This document shows positions 1-12,999 of a DNA stretch of 64,000 nt, in pieces. Each line of letters starts with the position of its first letter. Within the stretch, counting starts at the first letter, position 1. This DNA comes from Takakia lepidozioides. Taxonomy: Eukaryota > Streptophyta > Takakiopsida > Takakiales > Takakiaceae. The stretch spans positions 5,458,001 through 5,522,000 of the forward strand of contig CM060734.1 in the NCBI GenBank assembly GCA_030704615.1, given 5' to 3'. A program made the position numbers and the translations under genes. The notes beneath the pieces were generated by a model. The model made no database searches and was not told the origin of the DNA. It saw only the letters and a program-made list of their open reading frames with translations.

Positions 1-1279
1 CCCTCTGAGAAACAGTTGGGCTTTGGTGATTTTGAGTCATGAGCCATGTTCATCCAAAAAAGCTCATTTCCCCTAGCTATGTCGACTACTAGCTGCAGGA
101 AATCCACCCAACTCTGTAGTTCTGCCTTGATTCCTTTCAAGCATGATCTGTCCCAATATGCTAGTGCACTGCGCAATCTATCATTTCGTTTCAACAAAGC
201 AAAATCAAGAAACTCTTTTCACGACAAGCAAAAGCATAAGCTTGTTGCAAATATGCAGTATACCTACATGAATTCTAGCAATTTCAACAAAAGGACCAGT
301 CCTGTCCGGACTCCGTAATAGCAGTTAGTCACAACACACCCTGCACACCCATTGCCTGTAGGAATAGAACGGAAAGATCTCCCTTGGTGCAACTGTGGGA
401 TCCAAGGTTGCTCACCTGATGTTGTGGAAGGATGGCATTTGATCTGCTACTGGATGTACCCACCTGCCCAACTATGTTCTCAGCCTTTGACAAGTACCAG
501 TTGGGAAGGACTGGTGTAGAGTACCAGTTGGGGAGGCCTGTAGGACGGAGCCAGTTGGGACTGGTGTACCCCAGGAACATGGGCCCATGAGTGGCACGCG
601 GGAACAGTCAGGCAAACTCTGGACTAGTGCTGCACTAAAGTACTCTCTCTGACCCCCTGACACCCATCTGATGGAAAAACACCCTTTTAGCTTCTTTTAT
701 TACTCTTTAAGCTTGCTTGGTACAAACAAGCCTACAAGCTTCACACCTGAGTCCCTGACACTCTCTACAGGTCACCTTACTTCACTGTTTTTGGCTGCAT
801 TTGTTAATTTGGGAAAGAAAAGGAGTCATTGATGCTGTCACAGGCTCAGCGCTCTAGCACTCTCTAAAGAACGAGAGGGAGAAAGAGGCGTGGAAATTTC
901 CTCATCTCTTCTGACATGAGCCTCACCTCACAAGTTTACTTTATACTTCTTTTGTTTGTTTCGATGAGTTCTTGTATGAATTTCCTAATATGCTCACGGG
1001 CGCAATGACCACCAGAAGATAGACATGCGTCCAAAGGGGGGCTTTTAGAAATATGATGAGGTATGGAAGGTGAGGTAGTACCAGCAGGAGCAGCAGGGAG
1101 GGTCCCAGAGCACTCATACCTGCCACTGTACATTTGGTGGCTGGCCAAACCTACCCAGCCCCCTTCGCTAACTCGTGCTGGGCATTCAAATCTGTTCAAT
1201 CCAAAACTGGTAGAATTTAATACCATCCCCTTCAGGCAGGACCTGGCACTGGCATTCCGGGACAACTTTAACTCATGAG
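1..1279. other. No supported gene
   Basis: The reading frames here are short, overlap on both strands and match no family I recognise. A GGGAGGC/CCAGTTGGG-like motif recurs around 500-560, which suggests decayed repeat DNA. I see no splice-bounded exon. Confidence 0.4.
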
Positions 1280-1292
1280 TACAGTCAAACCT

Positions 1293-1347
1293 GGATATAT
1301 ATATATATATATATTTTGGTTTTGTTTTGTTTTGTTTTTTTTTTTTT
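1293..1347. repeat. TA microsatellite and poly(T) tract at the L1 3' end
   Basis: A TA run (about 1294-1314) is followed by TTTTG repeats and a run of about 14 T. On the minus strand this is an A-rich tail placed downstream of the L1 C-terminal coding remnant, so it probably marks the L1 3' end. Confidence 0.55.
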
Positions 1348-1899
1348 AAATTTGAAAGGGGAACAGGGGCCCTTTTAATCAAATTAAAATAAAAAGTGTC
1401 AAAACAGGTGGAAAAAATAATCACCTAGGGAGGCCGTAAAGGTCACTGAGGGGAAACTTCCCCGTAACATAAGCGTACCAGCTAAATCAAGAAACAGAAA
1501 TAGATGTAGCACAGAGCAGGTGTTCTAGAAGGGAGCAGATGCAGCATGGAGTTCTAAGGGAGATCTGAGCGAGCAGAACTAGCATGGAGGTGATAGGAAA
1601 GGAGTTCTATCACGCAATGAGAAAAGGTTGAATCCTAGAAAGCAAGACATAGAGTAAAGATTGAAGCTTGACTAGAGATCCAATAGATGAGAATTAAAAA
1701 CGCAGTTGGGTTCTAGACTTGGTAACTCGCGCCTTCTTGTGCCTCCAATTAAAGTCTCCATCCTCGCCTTCACCAGGGGACATCCCAGGCAGCAGGAGTG
1801 TTGACCTGCCAGCAGAACCGCATGTTAGGAAAGCTGGTTCTGAGAATGTCACTTTTACCCCAGGACTCATGAAAAGCATCGATGAGCTTCCTCCCTCGT

Positions 1900-2410
1900 T
1901 GTTCAGAGCATCTGGAAAGAGCTGCAATCAATATGCCCCATGCTTTCCTCCCCTCAGTGAGCAGGTCCTGATAGATGCAGAAAAGAATGGACCTGCCCCT
2001 CGGGGGTCTTCCCTCATAAACAAATTTGCATCTAGCCTTCCATAGGTTCTACATAGTTAGAGCCCTAAGACTAGCCCATACTGGGCAGATACAAAGAGTG
2101 TTGCCTGGCAGCAAATTCAAAAGGAACAAAGAGGAGGGGGTAGGGGTTGGGAATGACTCCCAGCTAGAGTAGAAATGCAGCACCGCTCGCCATACTCTGG
2201 CTGGAAGAAAACATTCCACGAGACAGTGCTCAATGGACTCAGGCTGGGCCAGACACTGATTGCAAATAGTGTTGTTAAGCTAAGTCTTAACATGAATTGG
2301 CAAAAGCTATCTTCCATAAGAAGCCTTGGATTTTGACCGGTCTCTCTTTTTTCCAGATATCCTTCCACATCAAGTCCTAAACAGGTTGCGTGAGGCTGAG
2401 ATGCCCCCAT
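1900..2410 (-). pseudogene. L1 ORF2 C-terminal zf-RVT region
   Basis: In one minus-strand frame the sequence reads TICNQCLAQPESIEHCLVEC (about 2190-2270), the C-x2-C ... H-C ... C pattern of the zinc-binding domain after plant LINE reverse transcriptases. Downstream it gives LWKARCKFVYEG (about 2010-2040), also typical of L1 C termini. It lies only some 70 bases after the endonuclease block, so the RT has been deleted. Frames above and below are shifted. Confidence 0.75.
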
Positions 2411-2475
2411 TTTTCATTCCACCTGGCCAAGAAAGATGTAGCAGGTTCCATGAGAGTGTAACCCAATTTGACTGA

Positions 2476-3705
2476 TCAGTAGGCAAAGAAGGGGGATTTA
2501 TTTTCATCTTTCCAGCTCCATTCACCCGGGTCAAACTGCAAGGCATCCAGAGGGTAAGATAAAAACCAAATCAAAGAACAGTGGTATGTCCATTGCATCC
2601 CGAGCCCTGTTGGCGGTGTTGGGTTGGCATTCCCTTTGTCATCCAGCACCCTGATGGGGAACAGAAATTGCCTATGCATGTCCATAGAACTCCTAAGCTG
2701 TAGGTTGCCCTCATAATTTGCATGAAAAACTGTGAGGGCTCTCTCTTTTCTAGAGGTCTCTTCTGCCTTTTTCTTGGATAGTTCCTGACATACTTTTTTG
2801 AGGTTGTGAAGTTTGGACATAAAAAGAAGAGTGGGGGAGGAGTGAGAGGAGGGGAGGTCAGCAGAGGACCAAACCCTTTGGAGATGAAGAATGACCTCTT
2901 GGTCCAAGAGTAGGGTTGGGTTTAATTTGAAGAAACCCCTTCCCTTGACCCTTGACCCAGGGGTGTGGAGAGATAACTGGATTGTGGCATGATCAAAGCC
3001 AGGGGCTATTGGAACAATAGGGGATCTTATAGACCAGTTGAGCAAGTGAGCTGAGCAGTAGAACCTGTCTAACCGAGCGAGCGAGAGGTTTGGTGGCTGT
3101 CTATTGTTTGACCAGGTAAATTGCAGCTCATTAGTTGCTGGTGGGGAGGCATCCAAGAGACCCACTGCCAGACAGAGTGAGTCCTAGGAGTCTCTTTCAG
3201 CGACTGAGAAACCATGGACATTGGAGCCAAAACGGTCATTATCAAACTCAACCATATTGAAATCACCGCCTACCAACCAGTGCTGAATGTCTACATGTTG
3301 CAGAACTTTCACCCTCATATTGGTCTAGAGATCTACCCGCTCTTCTTCATTGTTTGGGGCATAGACATTGAGAACCCCTATATTCCCAATGGCCGGGCCA
3401 AGGTTCATTATAACAAGCTGTACACAACCCTGGACCCAAATCTCATTTGACAGAATGCTAGGGCCCAAAGAGGGGGAGACCAGAATTGCAGTTCCCCCTC
3501 TGGAATCGGCAACCATAGGGTTCCAAAAGACAGATGAAGAGGGCCAAATTGAAGCACCCAAAGAAGCAATTTTAGCTGAATCTAGCTTATGCTCTTGGAG
3601 GAAAATAAGAGAAGAACGGTTGATAAGATTTGACGTCCAGTGTCTGATTCTTGCCCTTTTCGGGGCAGAGTGATCAGAGCCTATTCCTCGGATGTTCCAG
3701 CTAAA
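2476..3705 (-). pseudogene. L1 ORF2 endonuclease domain (APE type), broken
   Basis: The frame opens with WNIRGIG (about 3700), the usual start of the LINE endonuclease, and continues through LIFLQEHKL, GVLNVYAPN and GGDFNMVEFDNDR (about 3250), then FTWSNNRQ and ARLDRFYCS (about 3050-3110). These are the conserved blocks of the apurinic-type nuclease that nicks target DNA for reverse transcription. A TAG near 3185 splits the frame. After the nuclease come about 100 residues of linker and the frame stops at 2476. The RT motifs that should follow are absent. Confidence 0.85.
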
Positions 3706-4036
3706 TAGGGTGAAAGTTCATGGAATTGGTGTGAATAGGCCCGCGGTTTCACCACGATTTTATGGCCAAGAGGGAAGGAAGCGAAATTTCGTCCGTTTGT
3801 CCGTGGGCTTTAATGTGTGAATCCACCTAAACCCAGCTGGGGGGGGGGGTAGGGCAACAGAAAGATTCCAAACAAAGAACTGCCTAGACCTTTTCCTCTT
3901 GTTAGTACAATCTCATTCCATAAATTGGTTCTTGGTATCTGTCAGTATAGATATTTTCTTCAATGACAGCTCCCAGGCCAGTTTGGACGAAAGAAAACAG
4001 ACAACTTCCTTTGAATGTAGAGGGATGTCAGCATCA

Positions 4037-6082
4037 TCAGCCAGGCAACATTTTGTGATCTCCAAAAGTGTGTTGAAGCATCAAAATCCAGCCCCTTTTT
4101 ATGTTGGAAGCATCAGGCACAAAGAACAAGAGAGGAGAGTAAGCATGAGATGTTATGCTTACCGGAGGAGGAGAATCCACCGTCTCCTCTGGCTGCAGTA
4201 GCTCAGTGATTTTTTGCGCCGCATTGGAAGACATCAATATGTGAGCCTCTTTGTAAAGCACCATCTCCTTGATGTTGTTGGGCTCCAATTCCTGATTGTT
4301 CTTGTTTTCCTTGTATGCCAGGCCCTTGCGCTTCTGCGAACTCTCAAGTTCAGCCACCATTCGCTGCCCTTTCTCCAGGATGAGGGAGCTGCGGGCCCAA
4401 GTAGCAGGGTCGTTTACCCTGCAACCAAATCCGTCTACCCACAGCCCCTTGTACGGTTTGTGCACATCTTGGAGGTCACTGGAGTGGAAAATTGGGAGTA
4501 CATGAATGATTGCCAGATTTACAAGGGCGTCATTGTTTTCCACCATGATGCCTATGTGCTGCAGATGAGATAGAGAGAGGGAAATGTGAGGAAAGAACTC
4601 CCTGAGAATCTGATTTGTCAAGAGAAGAGTGATATCCTTTTCTCTTCCAACACCGAAATTCTTGGATATGGATTCCTCAACCCAGGCCGAGCGGAAGCCT
4701 TCTCCATCATCCTGGATGCAAAAATTTGTGTACTCTTCAGAGAACGTGTAGACAAGAGGAGTAACACAGATTGCAGCTCTGTCACGAGCATATGCAGATC
4801 CAGGGGCCCAGCCAATTAGCGGCCTTCTTGAGAAGGAATGCAGCTCGAGAAAGGAGATTGCGAGACTAGCACTGCCCAATAAACTGCAGTTCTTCTTCCG
4901 AGAAAGGAAATGAAGCCTAGGCATCTTTGACTCTGACAGGGTTAGTGTCGTATGGGCGGTTGGGATGAATCCATTTGGCCAAGTCCCCACTTGATTTTTA
5001 TTTATTTTTATAGTAGTATGTCCCCCTTGAATAATCCCCATGTCAGCTCCCCCTGAAGCCTGTGCAGTGTCGCTCGGTATCCCATTTTTAAAAGAGGATC
5101 ATGTCTTGTCAAAATGTGGGAGATTACCGTTGGTCGCGTCCAAGACAGAGTTCTTGCCCAGTTTTGGACAGCACGAGCGAACGTGACCCTCACCACCACA
5201 CTGGAAGCATATTGTGGAGATGAGCTCCTCCCTGATTGCAACGACAATGAACGAGTTGTCCAATGTGGGGAGTTTGATGGAGGTACCTATTGGCTTAGAC
5301 TCCGGCATGAGCACTACCAGCTTTGGAACTCCGTTATCCCTGTTGAAATCGAAGTGCACAGTTTCCGTATCAACACTTCTTGCACTGGTGTCCTGAATTG
5401 GCTCAAAAACGTTCAGGGAACCGATGAACGTGCCGAAGCTTGCACCGATTTCTGAGAGAGAAGTTAAGTATGTCGCAGGTAGAAATGGAATTGCGATGAC
5501 CCTTGGTTTCCACATTACTCCTTGCTTATGGCCCCAGTCATGGGTCCAAGGAAAAAAGAAAACCTTCGCAGCAGACGTCTGGGTATTGAACTGTAGCGCC
5601 ATCTCTGCTTCCACTGGAGAACAGAAAAGAACCAGGTAGAAACCTCTGCCCATGGGCAAGCAAAAGTGATGAGCAAGTCCTCCTTCAGCGCCAAGATGCC
5701 CGGCTATCCATCCGCGAACCCATTTCCTAGACCTGAGTTTGCCCGGAAAATAGAGTAGAATCCCCCTTTGAGAGAGTTTTTGCGCCTGGGATTTAAGCTT
5801 CTCCTTATCCAGGGCCAGCACAGGCTGTCCGACGACCTCCTGGGGGATGGAATCTTCCTACATTCCTTCGTTTGACAACGGGGATTGCATATCGAGCGAT
5901 GGGCCTGGACCTTTGCCCAAGATGGAGTCTCCCAATCCATTGGAGATGGAGATGTTTTTGATAATCCACTTTGATTTCCCTCCATGGACAGCTAGCGCGG
6001 AGCCAGAGCGTTGGGCTGCTCCCGAGCGTTGTGCAGAGCCGCCTCTGTTTCCTCTTTTGCTCATTGTTCCTCGGGCATTCAT
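4037..6082 (-). pseudogene. L1 ORF1 (nucleic-acid-binding, CCHC zinc knuckle), broken
   Basis: The minus-strand frame begins with an ATG at 6080-6082 and an Arg/Gly/Ser-rich stretch (MSKRGNRGGSAQR). A single frame continues to 4037, interrupted by a TAG near 5857 and a TGA at 5099-5101. The middle part (5820-5100) has the look of the DUF4283-type core of plant L1 ORF1 proteins. It ends with a CCHC knuckle, CFQCGGEGHVRSCC. The remaining 330 residues, rich in Leu and Glu, match no domain I know and form a long C-terminal extension. ORF1 proteins bind LINE RNA as a particle. Two stops make this copy inactive. Confidence 0.8.
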
Positions 6083-6089
6083 GGCTGTA

Positions 6090-8990
6090 ACTTAGATAGA
6101 AGAGGCACCACTGTCAAAGCTTGTATCTAGCAGCACCAGCACTATCACATACAAGTCCAACCAATTCTTAGCAAGCGATGTCACGCACCAGACAAGAAGA
6201 GAGGGAGCACTATAGAAATCAATGAAGGCGTTCGGCTAGAAAGGCCTGGGAGCACCAGGTCACACCCAGCTTATAGAAGGGTGTAACGGGCAATCACAGC
6301 GAAGAACGTATGGAGCAGACTGTATCCTGCAGAAAGGAGATGTATGAGGAAGCACTCATTCAATAACTTGACAGTCTTTCTTCGATCGAGAGCTGCAAGC
6401 CAAACAAGGATTGAAAGCAGACATGCCTTTTTTTGGGGGGGGGGATAAAAGCATGTCATGAAAGTAGGGGAGGAGGAAGGATCACTCCCCTGCGATGATC
6501 AGCCGCCATAGATGGAGCCGCCCAAATGCTTCGGGAGTAACACTACCTGCGTTGTGTTCATGAACGCAACAGACTTTCACTCTGCATTATGGGGGCATAT
6601 TGCCAACCTGAGTTGGAGGAGTGCAGAGGAGCTTAATATCGCCCGCTAAACAGTCAGGGGATGGTTGTTTATGTCGGGGGAGAATCTGCTCTTAATGTGA
6701 TCGCGGGGAATCACGCCACCAGCTAGGGAAAGAGAAAGAAACGAGAAAGGGAGTTCGTGGATGATAGAGGGAAGGCAGTGAGCCCGAGGGAAAGAGAAGA
6801 AGAAAGGGGGGGTGACGAGGAAGAGTTCTGTTAGTTCAACAGAGAATTGAAGGATTAGGGCAAAACCATAGCGCCGACTTCACAATCTGCAAGAGTTACT
6901 GAACACTGAGCTTAGTTTCAGTACATTGTCGAGCTATTGATGGGACTTGTGCTGGATGCGCTGAGGAGAGCTTGAAAAAGACTAAATCCTCAAGCTCTCT
7001 CACCGCAAACTGCGGAGCCCCTTTACATCGCGCTCGCCCCCAGATAATTGAAGAGTAGGAACTCTATAACAATTAGGAAGTTATATCAAATAACAGTAAA
7101 ACAGGTTGAAATTTCATAATGTAACAATCAGAAATTTAACATTAAAATAGGTCCTTCAGATGCAAGATAACATTTAGAGAGAGGGCAGAAAATATGATGT
7201 AATGTCTCTCTGCCGGCAGTTTGTCTGCTTAGCAAGATGCAATTCCTTCTCCATGGATAAACAATTAGAGAGAGCACTTTGAAACATTTTGCTCTCACGG
7301 CAAAATCTAGACCAATGTGGAACCTCACATTTTATCTACAAACACAGCTTCTTGTTGGATTCTCGATCCACCTCATAACAAGACATTGCCGACACGTACA
7401 AACCGATGCTTCCTCTCTTCTTCAGACATACACTCATAGTATCTCAGTAGCAGTGAAGGTGTCATCACATAGTGCTTAACCTACTGTTCTCTGTTCCCGT
7501 AGACATTCGCAGTACCCTACCAGGAGGTTCTCGAGTTCCCTGGAGGCCCCCCAAACCTTAATAGGTGGCGGTTAGGGTTCTCCTGGCCATTTCAATAGTT
7601 TAAATGCCCATTTCAATAGTGAATTTGAATTTGAATACTAATACCATTTTTATTTTATTATTATTACTTTATTGAATGTAACAATGATATAGGTGTCTTA
7701 ACAAAGAGGAGAGTAGGTATTCAATAACAAATAACAAATAACACTCTTTTTGTCATTCTAGTATATATTTTTACAGAGTAAGAAAACCATATGATATAAC
7801 AAAAAAAGAGGTAACATTTATCCAGGTTTGACTGTACATATCTAGTTTCTCACACACATATTTCTCCTTGCAACGTTGTCCAACATGGGTGGGCTTATAA
7901 AGTAGGTGGTGCATCATACCAACCCACCAAAGCAACTAATTAGACATCCATCTCTCTTCTACAAACAAGCTCTATATGTCTTTCACTTGGGTCACTCGGA
8001 ATCTAATGGCTCGTTGGCCCCAACACCCAATCGCTCAATGGGCGGGTGTAAAACAGGCAACAGTTCAAGCAAGGCAACAGAAGTAGGCATCATTGTTCAG
8101 TTCAAGCTACAATCATAACACTGTATTATTGTGTAAGATTTGCTATTGCCATACAAGTAAACTCCATCAAATGTTAGGCCTTTCAAAAGGAATCTGGGTG
8201 GGAAATTGCACATGAGCATGTCAAACAAGCACATGAGCAAGGATTCTCTTTGGACCACTTACAAAGCTGAAAAGGAGAAGTGAATGAAACACGGAGCATC
8301 CAGCGCTGACAACAATAAAGTTTCCCACGAAGAATAGTGGGGAAGAATCTTATAATATGAGAGAATATGTGCTGTGTTGCCGGTGAAGCGCGGATGCATG
8401 ATTGGCAGTGACAAGAACGAGGCGAAGATGATGATGGGAATGCTGGGCGGATGCTACCAAAAAGGTTCGTGGTCACAGGCATCACTGGCTGGTTGTTGTT
8501 TTTGTTAAGCCTGTGTGGGAGGGGAGCAACAAGAATGATGATCACCGCCCTCGCCAGAGCATCCTTACAAAAGGCAAGGTGGAGGGAGGAGAGAGACGCA
8601 AGTACGGAGGCCGGTGAGGGAGGGGGGGAGGCATGATGGGGCCACAGAGCGCGCGTGTAGGGGGGATTGCTGCAATCGGATCGGATATTGCGCTCAGTGC
8701 CTACACGAGGGGGGGCACCCCTTGTGCATTCATCACCTGCCCTGCTTGCTGGCCTGCCATGCGCCCCCTCCTCCCTGTCCCTCCTCCATACATTTCCATC
8801 TGGATTCTCCACCACCGCTGCCAGCCGGTTGCAAAATTCTCCCAACAACTTCCCTTCAATTACTTTTTTTTCCCCACCCACTGGAGGTCCCTGTTTTGTG
8901 TTTTTGGCCATGAAACTTGAGTTGATCTTGAGAGTTTCTTCTGAAGTGAAAAACCCAGGTTTTACTGGGCAATGAAATGGTTTTTCCTAG
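6090..8990. other. No supported gene; L1 5' flank and AT-rich repeat DNA
   Basis: 6090-7100 may contain the L1 5' UTR, but no boundary is visible. 7620-7836 is AT-rich and ends in the inverted repeat described separately. The 242-codon minus-strand frame at 8183-8911 is matched by equally long frames on the plus strand and looks like chance opening in GC-rich sequence. Confidence 0.4.
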
Positions 8991-9004
8991 TTATTTGGAA
9001 TGAT

Positions 9005-9146
9005 GGAGGCTGCCTGGTTACTCTACATAACCTAGGTGATCCTGGGTTCAATCCTTCAACATGTGCCTTCAGGCCGTCCATTGGGCCCTCGATGGCCTGT
9101 GTGTAAATTCACTGGACGTTAAAGAAACTTTATCTTTATCTTATCT
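9005..9146 (+). mobile_element. tRNA-derived SINE, family 2 (copy 1)
   Basis: The sequence from CATAACCTAGGTGATCCTGG through a B box (GGTTCAATCC, 9045-9054) to a TTATC-type tail matches the copy near 63.7 kb almost base for base over about 70 bp. The A box is worn down here. The B box, the shared body and the short repeat tail (CTTTATCTTTATCTTATC) are the signs of a Pol III SINE. Confidence 0.7.
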
Positions 9147-9149
9147 ACT

Positions 9150-12100
9150 GGAAATCCTGTTTTCACCTTGGTTAAAAATCCTATTTATGGGTTTTTTCCT
9201 GGAATGTACATTTTTTATTGTATAAATTTGTGGGATGTCAATCTTTATCCCTATTGGGTTGTGCACCTATGCCTGTTCTACTACAGGTATGAACAAATTT
9301 ATTTGGAATTATTAACCAATCTTCCATCTCATAGTATGTTCCCAGTTTTTCTATGGTTTTTTCCAGGCAGCAATTTCCCTTCTCACTAATCATTTTTCCC
9401 TTGACAGCCTTTACTTGTATCTCTACCTGGGAGTCCCAATGCAGTTTCCCATCATGTTATTTATTATGAGATATTTTAATAATAAGGAAGATGTTCTCAG
9501 CATTCCCACATTGACTCAGGGATTCTGCCTTCAACACAATTTCCCAGGAAGCTCCTTCCTTCCACAGAGAACTAGAATAATCCCAGGGTCCACTAGTGGC
9601 ACTTTGACTGGCAGGTGGGAGGAAAGAGGGGGGTGAGCAACTGGAAGTTGGCGGTGAAAGGAGTAATACAGGACGGGGTACAAGGATCCGGAAGCAGGCC
9701 GCACGGAGACCCACACGAGTGAGGCCTAGCTTGCATGCCTGCCACCACTCCACTCTTTGTACCTCTGCACCCAATGTGCTGCTTGCATGTGTGTGTGTGT
9801 GTATGTGCAGAGCTCTGGCTATGGCGTCTCTTCTCCCCATCACCCACGCGCTCTACACCGCAAGCTGGCCACCTCCTTGGTAGGTAGAAACTAGAAACAA
9901 CCAGGACTCAGCACCACTTGGAGGAGTTCAAATTTAGGCAAACGACATGATGCAAATAAGATCACTTAGTGGAATCATGAAAATGCATGTAGTTGCAAAT
10001 GATCAGGATCAAACCAGTAGCGTTGTATCTAGGCCATTCGTTTGTAGAAATCTTTGCTTGAAAACAGACACCCAAGCATGTAATTATATTATCCATGGTT
10101 AGTGGCGACAACTCTAGTGCAACTTAGCCTGAGACCATCCCAGATAGTTTTAAGGGAAAAAGAAAGTATGAAGGTTTTTTCCTCTCTCTTTCTCAAAACC
10201 TTGAATGAAATCATGGCAATCATTCACCTAGCGGACAGCAGCTTTCCGATAGGAGATCCGTCTATCGGCCTGGAAACTTGAAATGATGGCAAAATCAAAT
10301 CTCTGTGTGCAATCTCCAATGTGACTGTGTGCAATCTCCAATACCCCCCACCACAGCAAACCGAACAACCCTTCACACTTCCCCAGCGTTGTCCATGTTC
10401 GAGAATTGAATGAAGCTACCAGTTAGCTTAAGTTTGGTGAAGTTCTTTCAGTATTTACCTTTTCCCTAGGGAGTTCTTTTGATATACCCACCGTCAGCGA
10501 AATTGCTACGCAGTATACCAACTTGCTTCCCAAATTAGAGGATGTCCAGCTGCCAAGGTGGGTTGAAATCCTTTGAACAAAATGGGCCCGGAAACAGAGC
10601 CGCTAAACTTTATTTGAGCCACCCACCTCGAGCTGAACTGCTCAGACTCCGCACCTGAGCATGTCCTTCAAAGCTCAGGGCTGGCAAGTAGCAGGAGGAG
10701 GAGGAGGAGGCAAACGCTCAGAAGGCCAACAGGCAGCAGAGGGAGGCAAAGATGTTAGATAGAATGTGGGGAACTGCTTAGGCGCGCTGCACGGGCTACT
10801 AAGTGAGGGCTGTACTGGTGTTGTGCTATTGACCCCCTTACCCCATTGGAACTTGCAAGTTGACCAGTCAGGGCCAACTAGTGAGCACTAATTAGCAACT
10901 TATAAGAGCCCTGCAGGCAAAGGGACATCACAGTAGGCGTGAAGTAGCTGTGCCTGTGTCCTTGTACTAACATTGCTCACTTGGAAAGGTGCACTGCAGC
11001 TGCTAACATGCCATCATTCGCATATACTGGTTACAAATTAGCCTCCCACCCGAACACAGCCTTTCCTCCTTTCAGTGCGGTGCAAGCGGTCACCTACAAA
11101 GTCACAAGTGTAGCATCCTGACTGATGAATTATCGCCTCGCATTTCAATAACATAACACCTTGACAATTGCATGTGTGGGTTAACATGAATATCAAACAC
11201 CTTGATTAGCGCATATTGCCAGTGTCAGGCTGCGATATTAATCCATATAACACCTTGAGACGTGCATGTGTGGGATTTTTTCTTAAATCAAAACCGATCA
11301 TGCGTGATCCGCACATGTGAGATGATTCCAGACATTCGTAAGAATTACCTCACTTGAATCCTGGAGTCTCCGTGCAGGGTCAGGCCCACCTCACCCTTCC
11401 CTTGATTACCCTAATCCAGATATGGTTGATCGCACATTGGTGTTTCATTCGACCCAATGTTAGGGGTACATATTCAGCTTGAGCAGTGTGCCCAGTGTCC
11501 ACACTCCGCACGTCTCCAAAACTTGGTGAACTTGACAAAAGCTTGGATCACATGTATCCATACCACCGCCGATGGTGCAAGATAATTCGGAGCTTAATAA
11601 GGTCAATCGCTGATAGCCTCCATCCCATTTAGAAAATCTTTGTCGGTTAGCTCATTCCACACGAACAAAGTGGACGCTGCTGCATAAACAGATTCCCGCA
11701 TGAAAGCTTGTATTAGCTTAATCTACGAAAACAGATCTCTGCAGGACAATCCCACACACATGAATGGTTGCAGTTCCTTGGGCCGACTAAACCACCAGAG
11801 TAGCGACTAATAAGAAGATCCATGAGCTCACCACCCTGAGCTGCAACAAGGACAAAGTCCCCTCAGTTCAAACCAAACCCCACCACCACACGAGTCCAGT
11901 CGTTGGAAAACATCACCTCTTAGGTGTCAATTGCGGACCTTACTTTTGGGCGAACATGATCCACCTGCACACCCACACTCGCACGCAGAGCAGGCAGCAC
12001 ACACGTGGGATGATTCCGGGCATGGTGCTGAAGATTAACTTCGCACACACAAAAGCAGCGCAGGCCCAAGTCCTGGAGGCCCCACCGCTCAAGGAAAACA

Positions 12101-12990
12101 GCAGAGCGCGTGCGGGTGCGTGTGCGGTCAATCCCGCACGTGTGTTTCTGTGCACTTGCAGCCCACGACGCGCAACCCCACACGTGCTTACCTTAATGTC
12201 GCTGCGCTTTATCCTTCTCCTCTCTCCCTCAAACCCCGTTCCGTTTTCCCCACCTGCTGCTGCTGAATAATCACCTCGCACCAGCCCATTTTTTTTCATT
12301 TCATGTACAGCGGCCATGTGGCTACAAACTGGTTGGGTAGAGTGCGTAGGTGGCGAACCAGCTGTTTTCCACGTGGATTGTACGTGGCTACAGCTACGCA
12401 CCATACTGTCGCAATATGGCTACCATATATGACCAAGAAGACATTGCAAGAGCGACACATGTTCAAAGCAGGGCAGATAAACCTGGCTCCAAGGCAGCGT
12501 TTCTTTGAAGGTATTTACATTTTAGCACAAGTGGCATCCATTAGAACCTTGGAGGAGCATGTATGGCGATTGTACAAAATGCGTAGTGGAAATGGCTGGA
12601 GATAATATGAGATTTTGAATGGGTATTGGGCGAATGAACCTAAAACCTAGTAGACTTGTTGAGGCGAATAACCCAGAATTGACGTAGCAAATTGGAGGGT
12701 TTAGGCATCATTGGAGACTAGGCAGAAATTATGCCAAACACCACCAAAAAAATTTAAACCACCATTCATAAGTAGAAAACCTTAAATTGGCTTATATTGC
12801 ATTTCAGTCAATCTACACTAAGTGGCATATTTGAACCCTGGCCCAAAAAGACCCTGCCTAATGCTACATGGCACATAGATAAGAAATATCAATGTTTGCA
12901 AGGCTCTTGGAAATACAAATAAAATTACCAAGTAACTTGACTCACAAAGCTTGTAAACAGTAATGAAGATTATCTGTCACTATGTTTTTT
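9150..12990. other. No supported gene
   Basis: Intergenic DNA with a CA/GT microsatellite (about 9789-9804), a GGA run (about 10697-10712) and a twice-repeated AACACCTTGA...GCATGTGTGGG block (about 11155 and 11246). Several ACGTG cores lie at 12000-12185. Overlapping open frames on both strands at 11920-12400 reflect base composition. Confidence 0.4.
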
Positions 12991-12999
12991 ATTTTATTT

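Larger units (their letters stand above)
1321..6082 (-). mobile_element. Degenerate plant L1-type LINE lacking its reverse transcriptase
   Basis: Reading the minus strand from about 6082 downwards, there is an ORF1 ending in a zinc knuckle region, an APE-type endonuclease, then directly the C-terminal zf-RVT region and an A-rich tail. The whole central reverse transcriptase of ORF2 is missing, with the junction near 2410-2476. In-frame stop codons interrupt both ORFs. The order ORF1, EN, (RT), zf-RVT, poly(A) is that of plant L1 elements. The element is non-autonomous and old. Confidence 0.85.
1280..7836. mobile_element. Pair of Tc1/mariner-like terminal inverted repeats flanking an L1
   Basis: CAGTCAAACCTGGATA at 1282-1297 is the exact reverse complement of TATCCAGGTTTGACTG at 7819-7834. 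Both ends are bordered by TA (1280-1281 and 7835-7836), the target duplication of Tc1/mariner-type transposons. A related pair of ends bounds a short MITE at 13937-14391. The simplest reading is a small MITE split by the L1 that fills most of the interval. The alternative is two separate MITE ends that happen to face each other. No transposase remnant was recognised in between. Confidence 0.45.

Noticed and set aside
936-1424. 162-codon minus-strand open frame
   Set aside because: It runs through a poly(T) tract and a TA microsatellite and shows no domain; it overlaps the LINE tail.
8183-8920. Long overlapping frames on both strands
   Set aside because: GC-rich sequence leaves several frames open at once; no conserved motif or splice context.
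11920-12404. Overlapping frames of 87-154 codons on both strands
   Set aside because: The Cys/His/Arg-rich translations come from CGCACAC-type repeats; no family resemblance.
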